Under the pieces are notes generated by a model, which ran no database searches, was not told where the DNA came from, and saw nothing but the letters and a program-made list of their open reading frames with translations. 64,000 nucleotides of DNA, taken from positions 143,614,941 through 143,678,940 of the forward strand of contig NC_090320.1 of NCBI RefSeq assembly GCF_040869045.1. The letters are read 5' to 3'. The position numbers and the translations under genes are program-made. Position 1 is the stretch's first letter. Each line of letters begins with the position of its first letter. The stretch comes from Eurosta solidaginis (Eukaryota > Arthropoda > Insecta > Diptera > Tephritidae). Positions 57,451-64,000 of this stretch are shown here, in pieces.

Positions 57451-57870
57451 GTGAATGACACATATTGGCCCACTGACAGCATTCAGATCTACACAGATGG
57501 ATATAAACTGGAAAACAGGGTCGGAGGGGGTGTCTTTTCGGAAGGATTAGACATACAAAGATCGTTTCGCCTTCCGGATCACTGCAGCGTATTTCAAGTC
57601 GAGCTTGTAGCTATACAAGACGCTGTGGACTGCCTAAGGCAGAAGGTAGTCTCTCAGAGGCGCATTTATATTTTCTCAGACAGTCAAGCAGCGCTGAAAG
57701 CCCTTGACTCTGCCACAACTAATTCTGAAACTGTTGTAGGCTTCTCAGATCACTTTACGTGATGGCTGAATAGTTTACTCTGCATCTGGTAGGGGTTCCG
57801 GGGCATAGGGACATACCAGGTAATGAGATGGCAGATGAGCTTGCAAGAAAGGGTACCTCCCACTTTCGTC
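57451..57870 (+). pseudogene. RNase H domain of the second non-LTR element
   Basis: QIYTDGYKLENRVGGGVF gives the first Asp (the usual Ser after Gly is Tyr), CSVFQVELVAIQDAVD the Glu and IYIFSDSQAALKAL the second Asp. After a frame break at 57760 the late block reads VPGHRDIPGNEMADELARKG with His and Asp. Catalytic residues are present but split across frames. Confidence 0.75.
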
Positions 57871-57972
57871 ATCCTGGAAGAGGTTGGGCATGCCGCTCTC
57901 CACCTGCAAGCTCGAGATAAAGGAGGCTCTATTGATGGAAGCGGGAACTAGGTGGAAGCATCATGATCAAAA

Positions 57973-58435
57973 CCAGGCATGCTTAACCAACGAACCGATA
58001 TAATTTCGTTACGATAATTAACGTTAATAAACGAAACGAAGTCATTTCGTTTCGTTTATTAACGTTAAGAACGTCAAGTTAACGAAATTATTTCGTTTCG
58101 TTTTCTGCCATATCAAAACGAAATCAAATCGTTTATGTTGATTATTAATTTCAAACTATGCTGGCAAAGCTGATTGAAGGCGGAGTCATTAAAGGTGAAA
58201 GCATTGGCCAAGCTGATTGCAACTTTTCTCATGAATTTTGACAGTACGAACATTTCTCAAAGTATTTTTGACATTACCACCAACGAAGTACACAAACAAA
58301 CTACATGGAGCTGTTACCACCTTACGGCTTCAATGGCTATAGCATTGCCAGCACAATTCAAACATAAAGTATCAGTTTTTGTTAACGTGGAAATTTTTTG
58401 ATAAACGATTAGCTTAACGTTAAGGTGCATCCCTA
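57973..58435. mobile_element. hAT-type MITE with 8-bp target duplication
   Basis: atcaaaac stands at 57965-57972 and 58436-58443. The element starts caggcatgc and ends gcatcccta, short inverted ends. Its left 130 bp is dense in aacgaaacgaaat palindromes that recur near the right end as aaacgattagcttaacgtta. The 75-codon open frame at 58174 has no known motif. Confidence 0.75.
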
Positions 58436-58880
58436 ATCAAAACTCACATGGCCGGAATGGAATGAGAAGAGATCGCGTGAGCTTCTCACCCTCCGTAAGA
58501 GGGATCTTTCCTTAGTTTTGGGTCTTCTCACTGGTCGCATCTGTATTGGACCGCATGCGAAAAGGATTGGCGCTCCATTTAATGATTATTATAGAAGCTG
58601 CGGCAACGAAGAAGAGCCTGGAACTGTTAGGCATCTACTTTGCGAATGTCCAGCGCTCGGTAGAGAAAGGAAACGTTTCATGTGCAAGATGTTTCTTGTA
58701 GATCTGACTGATATAGCTGAGGTCAATACACGACTTGGTTAGTTAGCTTGGTTAGCTTAACAAACTCAACGAAGGGGTTTGATTAGGAGAGTAGGACCGT
58801 GTGGTTTCACAATGGGCCTATAAAGGCCTAAGTGTGCCGCTCCGATGCGGACGGCAGCCACTTGAACCTAACCTAAAAGT

Positions 58881-60265
58881 TACCAACAATAATTTAAAAG
58901 GGTTTGCTAAACGCGTAGAGGAATTATCTGATGCTTTAGAGAGGTATCTAATTATTGAGGGAATGCCAAAAGCAAAAGCGCACGAGATGGCATTCGAACA
59001 GTCAGTAAACGTTTGAAGGCTAAATACGCGCTCAGACTTAGTCAAAGCAATTCTGGCATCAACCTCTAACCTACTAAAAATGTTTTTTGTCTGAATTTAA
59101 ATTACTCGAATTTTATAGAAATTTAAATAACCGGATCTAGCAAACTATGCACATTTTTACTAGATACACAGGCGGATATTTCTTTGATTAAAATGTCAAG
59201 TTTAAATAAGCATCCCATTAACTCTGACGATATAGTTAATATCAGTGGCGTTACATCAAATTCTGTTCCTACTTTGGGTAAAATAAATATAGACCTACAT
59301 TTTTCTAATAGTCCTGTTGAACACAGCTTACATGTGGTAAACGATGACCTCAATATTCCATCAGACGGTATACTGGGCAAAGACTTTCTTCACCATAACA
59401 AATGTGTAATAAATTATTCAAATAGTGGCATCTCATTCTGGGCAAATAAAGAAAAGTCAATGTGCCAATCCCACACGAAAAGGAAAGAGATGTGTATTAT
59501 ACCACCAAGATGCGAAATTTTTCGAATTTTCGACTTAGGTCACTCAATAACTCGACTTTTCGTTGAGTCTCAAGAAATACAAAAAGGCGTATTTACCGCA
59601 AGATGCACTACAAACTGTAATAACCCAGCCATAAAATTAATCAATACCACAAGTGATGTACAATTCGTACACAAAATTTCTATTAAAACAGAAAACCTAT
59701 CAAATTATCACGTCTATGTAATCGACAAAACTAAGTCAGGTGAGAAACGAATTAATGAAATAACTTCGATTTTAAAAAATCAAATTCCCAAAGATGCACC
59801 ATCTGAACATTTAGATCTCTGCATGCAATATGCTGACACATTCGCGCTTGATAACGATAAAATGACGTTAAAAATGTTTATGAGCAGAAATTGAACCAGT
59901 GTATATAAAGAATTATCGTCTACGCCATTCTCAGCGGGAAGAAATTAACAAACAAGTCACAAAATTACTAGAAAATGATTCAGTCGAAGAAAGCTATTCT
60001 AACTACCACAGTCCCCTTTATCCTAGTTCCTAAAAAGAAAATCAATGAGACAAAAGCGTACAGAATGTGTGTTGATTTTCGTGCAGTTAACAAGAAGCTA
60101 ATAGCACATAAATTCCCATTAGCACGAATCGATGATATTTTAGACAGAGCCAAATTTTTCTCAACCTTAGACCTTTTTTCTAGATTTCCCCAAATACCTT
60201 TATACGTAGACTGACGCGATATAACCTCATTTTCTACTGATCGCGGAGCGTATCGATGGAAGGTA
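58881..60265 (+). pseudogene. Ty3/gypsy gag end, protease and RT start
   Basis: 58900-59075 reads AKRVEELSDALERYLIIEGM and AFEQSVNVCR, a gypsy gag C-terminal region. A jump leads to the protease: FLLDTQADISLIK, where the catalytic triplet DTG is DTQ, and DGILGKDFLHHNKCVINYSN later. 59184-59894 continues through a 236-codon linker to a frameshift near 59880. The RT start follows as KNYRLRHSQREEINKQV, VPKKKINETKAYRMCVDFRA and PLARIDDILDR, up to LDLFSRFPQIPL. It is cut at 60265 by another element. The Gly-to-Gln change alone would disable the protease. Confidence 0.75.
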
Positions 60266-60860
60266 TTGCAATTTCAATTCATTTATTGCAAAAAGAGTAT
60301 TAGTACAATAAGATCTAAGATATTTTATAGTACAGCAAACAGATAAATAGCAATGATAAAAAATAGATGTAATAACAGAAGGTTGTGTAGGTTAAATTAT
60401 CGTATTAAATATAGAGGAGTAAAATACGAAAGTATCTAACATAAACAAATAATTAAATGCAATAATAAAACAATGTTTACACTCATAGATATTGATGGCG
60501 AAAACTCAAGAAGTATAATGGTTTCCACTAAAGTGCGCATAAAGAACATTTTTAAAGTTGTTTTTATTTAGACTACTGCGAATGGATCCTGGAATAGAGT
60601 TCCAAAGGCGAATAGCATTGACAAAGAATAGCGGTCCAGATGTTAGATAGTTATAAGTTGGTACTATTAGGTCGTTGATCCGAGCAGATCTGGGGGAAGA
60701 AAATTTGCTTATCATATAGGTAACTAGGCTCTTTATACATGATAAGTCGACAAAGGAAAATGCAGTTTCTAGCTTTCAGATATTCGGAGATGTCACAGCC
60801 CAGTAGACGCGCTCTCCAGCTGGATATATGATCAAATCTAGCTAAACCGAATTCATAACG
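60266..60860 (-). mobile_element. 3' end of a non-LTR retrotransposon
   Basis: On the minus strand 60860-60700 gives FGLARFDHISSWRARLLGC-type RT tail in one frame. 60715-60506 reads RINDLIVPTYNYLTSGPLFF and AIRLWNSIPGSIRSSLNKNN, the conserved end of many CR1/jockey ORF2 proteins. Then comes 240 bp of AT-rich 3' untranslated sequence ending aataaatgaattgaaattgc at 60266. Inserted into the gypsy RT. Confidence 0.7.
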
Positions 60861-61079
60861 TGTAACATGATGTTACAATAACATCACCCCCCTGTATTTC
60901 CTTGTTCCCTTAAACCTGAACCTCCCTGTACTTATTTTTCTATAGCATAGCCAACAACCACTATGGTGAATAACCACACGCTACCAACGACTGATAGCAA
61001 ACCAATGGTGTGTTCCGTCAACACAAGAAAATCGCAATAATGGTGTATTGGTTTCTCAACCAGTTTGCGGCACCACCCA

Positions 61080-61113
61080 TATAAACAGCGAATTTTCATT
61101 TTTGCAATTCAGT
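61080..61113 (+). promoter_or_regulatory. LTR core promoter (TATA + TCAGT initiator)
   Basis: TATAAA at 61080-61085 and TCAGT at 61109-61113; the initiator A is 31 bases after the first T, the classic spacing for insect pol II promoters. This would be the start of R in the LTR. Confidence 0.7.
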
Positions 61114-61169
61114 CCTCGCAAGTGAGCCAGCGGGAGTGGATGTCTTTTTAAAGACATACTTTTCCCTCC

Positions 61170-61665
61170 AGCTAGCTAGCTGAGTGGAAGGGGCACAGTC
61201 ATGGCGCGGGTCACCCTTCACTTAGGTAAGGACGACGGGAGGATGCCTTGTGCTACTTTGCCCCCCGCACCTTCCTAGGTGTTGAGCGGCCCGACGCCAT
61301 CATGGCAATTTAACCCCTTCCCCTCAGTTCTAGCTTCGGCTGGCTGATTGGAAGGGGCGCTGTCATTGCGCGGGTCACCCTTCACTTAGGTAAGGACGAC
61401 GGGGAGGATGCCTTGTGCTACTTTGCCCCCCGCGCCCTCCTAGGTGTTGTGCGGGCCGATGCCTTAATGACCATACAACCCCTCCCCCTCAGTCCTAGCT
61501 TCAGCTGGCTGAGTGGCAGGGGCGCCGTCATGGCGCGGGTCACCCTTCACTTAGGTAAGAACGACGGGAGGATGCCTTGTGCTACTTTGCCCCCCGCGCC
61601 CTCCTAGGTGTTGAGCGGCCCGACGCCTTCATGACGATTCGACCCCTTCCCCTCAGCTTTGGTTT
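61170..61665 (+). repeat. three tandem ~165-bp GC-rich units in the LTR
   Basis: Each unit carries gctggctgagtggaaggggc, atggcgcgggtcacccttca, cttaggtaaggacgacggga, tgccttgtgctactttgccc and tcctaggtgttgagcggccc. Starts are at about 61170, 61336 and 61500. Each includes a strong splice-donor-like ag|gtaag. Open frames within are accidental. Confidence 0.8.
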
Positions 61666-61868
61666 CGGCCGTGAGCCGGTGCGTGCGCACAGGGGCTACC
61701 GCTGTGCCCTTAAGGTGCACTTCCCCTCCGCCCACGGGTCGACCCACGGTGTCTCGGCTGGTGCAACCCCGCCCCCTTACGCACCTTGTACTAGTGTGTA
61801 AGTAGGGATGCGGGGGGTGTCCAGCGGTGAAACCAGCACTAACGAGTCCTCGCATTCTCTTCCGCAGG
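61226..61868 (+). other. probable leader intron with three alternative donors
   Basis: Donor-like GT sites at 61226, 61390 and 61555 share the context cttag|gtaag. A single good acceptor follows: actaac branch point at 61839-61844, then a pyrimidine run and ccgcag ending at 61868. The 24-base branch-to-acceptor distance is normal. Splicing would remove repeats from the leader RNA. Predicted only. Confidence 0.55.
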
Positions 61869-62009
61869 TGACCGACCCCGCCGACTATCGAAGACTACCG
61901 ATCAAGCCAATCCCGCCAACCGACCCCGCCCGGAACGAGCTGGCAATGTCCAGGTAAATACCATCGCCAGCGTGCTTCCCTCTCACCCCGGCCCTGGTAC
62001 GCGCTCCGT

Positions 62010-62350
62010 AGCCCACCGCCGCTGCTACACCAACCAATGGCCGCTTGCCATCCTACCGCCGTTAAGCCTCTGCATCCGTCACGCCGCTGCTACGACGACT
62101 GTTGGCCGTCTGCCATCCTACCGCCGTTAAGCTGCTGCATCCGTCGCGCCGCTGCTACGATGACCGTAGGCCGTCCGCCATCCTACCGCCGTTAAGCCGC
62201 TGCATCCGTCACGCCGCTGCTACGACACCGTTGCCCGTCCGCTATCCTACCGCCGTTAAGCGGCTGCATCCGTCACGCCGCGGCATCCGTCCCGCCGCTG
62301 CTATACCAGCCACTGGCCGCTTGCCATCCTACCACCGTTAAGCCGCTGCT
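62010..62350 (+). repeat. ~60-bp tandem repeats in the LTR
   Basis: Five or six imperfect units of gccatcctaccgccgttaag, ctgcatccgtc and cgccgctgctacgac. GC-rich, unlike the rest of the window, and without coding meaning. Confidence 0.8.
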
Positions 62351-62615
62351 TCCGTACCGCCGTACCAATCCGTCCGTTACCCGACCGTTCAGCCATCCTA
62401 CCTAACCTCTGCTCCAACGACCGTTTGCCCGGGCTCCGCCCCCATCACCATCTTCCGACGGAAAGCTGCTGCCCGTCTGATGCCTCCAGACGTGTGTGCG
62501 TATGTTCGTAACACATAAATATTGTGTATTTATTCAGTAGGGCTTTGTGGGACCTTTACTCGACTCTGGATTGACTGAGCGTTACCCCAGCCTTAGACAA
62601 AACCCACCTTATAAA

Positions 62616-62633
62616 TGGCGCCCGAGCAGGGAC
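62616..62633 (+). other. primer binding site, tRNA-Lys type
   Basis: tggcgcccgagcagggac is 18 bases matching the retroviral Lys-type site except for one base. It lies directly after the LTR (ttataaa). It marks where the host tRNA primes minus-strand synthesis. Confidence 0.8.
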
Positions 62634-62699
62634 CTCCCTCCGCAGATGACCGTGGATAAACAAATACAACAACCACCAACAATGCCGGGGCGGGTTCGA

Positions 62700-63684
62700 C
62701 AAACACACCGCTAGAAACAACACATACACCGGTTCCTGAAGGCACGCTGCTGAGTACCGAATCGCTAAATTGGATCTACTTACTAAAGAGGGAGAGGCTG
62801 ATCGAGGTGTGTAAGGAACAACGAATCAACGTGGAAGGCCAGACCGTAGCCGAGCTGCGTCGCATACTGTGCACTTACGTGCGAGCGAAACGCACTAGAA
62901 AATCAAGTGAAGACCTGCTGAAGGAGCTGGAACAGGAAGTGAACGAGGAAGAAGGGAAGTCCGCTATGCTACCTCAGCCAACAACAAAGCCGATCCCCTC
63001 AATCCAGATCCACAGCCCACATTCGCACGGAGGAACGTATCACCGAAACGAGACGAATTGAGCGACGGTGAACTGATGAATACCGTTCGCCGCTGGGATT
63101 TGCACTTTTCGGGAGAGGAGCCAGTGCACGATTTTCTTGAGAGGATAGAGGAGCTTGCCGAATGCTACCGCATCTCCGTCGACTGGCTCCTCATAACGCT
63201 GCCGGAGCTACTACACGGGAAAGCACTGAAATGGTACCGCGTCCGTAAGCAACACATACACCGCTGGAGCGATCTGCGGAAGGGGGTGCAATGTTTTTGT
63301 CTACGTAAGCGACGCCTACGACATTTGGAAGAGGCCATCCGACAACGCAAACAGCAAGGCCGGGAGAAGGCCAAGGACTACATCCTCGCGCTGGAAACGC
63401 TGATCCGCCAGCACCCGACGATGTGCGAAGAGAATCTACGCGTGGAAGAGAGTCTGCGCGTGGAATACCGCCTTTTCGTCAAGCGCAGCGAGTTTAGGAC
63501 GATCGAGGAGCTCCTGGAGCTAACGGAGGAGTATGAGCTAGTCACGAATCTACAACAGCATCGGCAGCAGAAATCAATTTCGGTAGAGATCTTTCAGCAA
63601 CGCAGCAAGTGCGCACGGAGGGAGCAGTACCAGCAGAGCCACCAACCGTACCACCGTCCATCACCAAGTTATGGGACGATATAA
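62700..63684 (+). pseudogene. Osvaldo-like gag
   Basis: 62807-63061 is the N-terminal part: LNWIYLLKRERLIEVCKEQR just before, then EGQTVAELRRILCTYVRA, a SAP-like helix pair, and an acidic stretch. A one-base shift near 62990 leads to 63058-63684, the capsid: NTVRRWDLHFSGEEPVHDFL, LPELLHGKALKWYRVRK and LEEAIRQRKQQGREKAKDYI, ending in a Gln/Arg-rich tail. No zinc knuckle is present because the deletion junction near 63610 comes first. Confidence 0.75.
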
Positions 63685-63962
63685 AAGCGCACCTAGTCAA
63701 AGCTTCAAGGCAACAGAAAAAACACTACGACTTACGCAGACGGCAATGGAAACCACGCATAGGCGAGCAGGTGATGAAAAGGGACCACTCACTCTCATCC
63801 GCGGCAGACAAATTTGCCCAGAAGTTAGCACCAAAATTTTCCGGCCCATACTCGGTGATGGAATATGTTTCCACGAACACGGTGAAACTAGGCCTCCCGG
63901 AGCGATCAAAGCGACAACACGCACACGCGCACCTACAAGACTTAAAGCCGTACGAGTCCTAA
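63609..63962 (+). pseudogene. integrase C-terminal end joined behind gag
   Basis: KLWDDIKAHLVKASRQQKKH, YDLRRRQWKPRIGEQVMKRD, SSAADKFAQKLAPKFSGPYS and HAHLQDLKPYES are the end of a gypsy integrase (the RRRxWxPxxGxxV block and GPY motif). It lies in a different frame from gag, overlapping its last 75 bases. Thus about 3.5 kb of pol is missing at one clean junction. Confidence 0.8.
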
Positions 63963-64000
63963 ACAACCCGTTTATTTATTCATTTCAGAAACCAAACCGT

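Larger units (their letters stand above)
57178..58880 (+). mobile_element. second RNase-H non-LTR element, 3' half, split by a MITE
   Basis: 57178-57418 holds the RT C-terminal region (ISGAIRTTPTETMNVILNLL, VGIKYAACAAIGLR). 57451-57870 is RNase H. After a MITE, 58518-58742 has the terminal zinc region (CGNEEEPGTVRHLLCECPAL). The tail ends gaacctaacctaa at about 58880. Related to, but diverged from, the element at 47230-49975. Confidence 0.75.
60870..63965 (+). mobile_element. Osvaldo/Ulysses-like LTR retrotransposon, 5' LTR to 3' end of coding
   Basis: A long LTR (about 60870-62615) with its own core promoter, repeats and a leader intron is followed by a tRNA-Lys-type primer site at 62616, then gag, then the last part of integrase. 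Gag sequence (VRRWDLHFSGEEPVHDFLER) and LTR length recall the Osvaldo and Ulysses group, whose LTRs are unusually long. PR, RT, RNase H and most of IN are deleted. The right LTR lies past the window. The exact 5' edge is uncertain. Confidence 0.75.

Noticed and set aside
61413..61855. GC-rich open frames in the LTR on both strands
   Set aside because: They repeat with the 165-bp units and lie in a non-coding LTR leader.

Overview
The window looks like gene-poor, transposon-packed DNA of a higher fly. I found no convincing host gene. Evidence for an insect: Helentrons carrying a C-terminal endonuclease, a non-LTR element with a (CAA)n tail, mag-like and Osvaldo/Ulysses-like Ty3/gypsy elements, an insect-type TATA/TCAGT core promoter inside an LTR, and strongly AT-rich spacers. 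A tephritid fruit fly is my best guess, from recollection that the insert at 21138-21441 resembles an abundant tephritid repeat; a search is needed to confirm it. Almost every coding region carries frameshifts, stops or deletions.

Layout. 1-3156 (-): CR1/jockey-group non-LTR element with a PHD-finger ORF1 and an EN-RT ORF2. 3290-4063 (-): gypsy integrase remnant, cut by a hAT element (4064-9581) with 8-bp target duplications. That hAT is itself split by a second non-LTR family (about 5401-8962, -) that carries a 2A-like motif. A second, truncated hAT copy follows directly (9590-10495). Then come a long inverted-repeat element (about 10660-12565), two sister MITEs, a pyrimidine tract, and gag-PR-RT of a gypsy element (13396-14990, -). 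15473-33722 is a head-to-tail duplication of about 9.12 kb. Each copy holds a broken RepHel-endonuclease Helentron, tRNA-like SINE copies and a minisatellite element; the second copy runs on to a terminal hairpin near 34366. 34440-37211 holds a gag remnant, a G-rich minisatellite and a retroelement tail.

37212-46645 (-) is a second copy of the 2A non-LTR family, split by an LTR retrotransposon (40085-46243, +) with 6-bp target duplications. That LTR element carries a foldback element in its leader and an insertion in its right LTR. 47230-49975 (+) is an I-clade-like element with RNase H. 50329-52992 is a CACTG-ended DNA transposon with arms of about 430 bp and a TTA target duplication, sitting in a third fragment of the 2A non-LTR family. 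53651-54572 holds a tRNA-like B box and a tandem duplication of about 430 bp. 55285-57117 (-) is a transposase remnant whose C-terminus resembles the RAG1/Transib core. 57178-58880 (+) is another RNase-H retroelement, split by a hAT-type MITE. 58881-60265 (+) is gypsy gag-PR-RT. 60870 to past the end is an Osvaldo/Ulysses-like LTR element with a long, repeat-rich LTR and a gag joined to the end of integrase by an internal deletion.

Together this is a nested transposon record rather than a working gene system. Insertion order can be read from the target duplications. The least-described pieces are the CACTG element, the RAG1-like transposase remnant and the tandem Helentron block.
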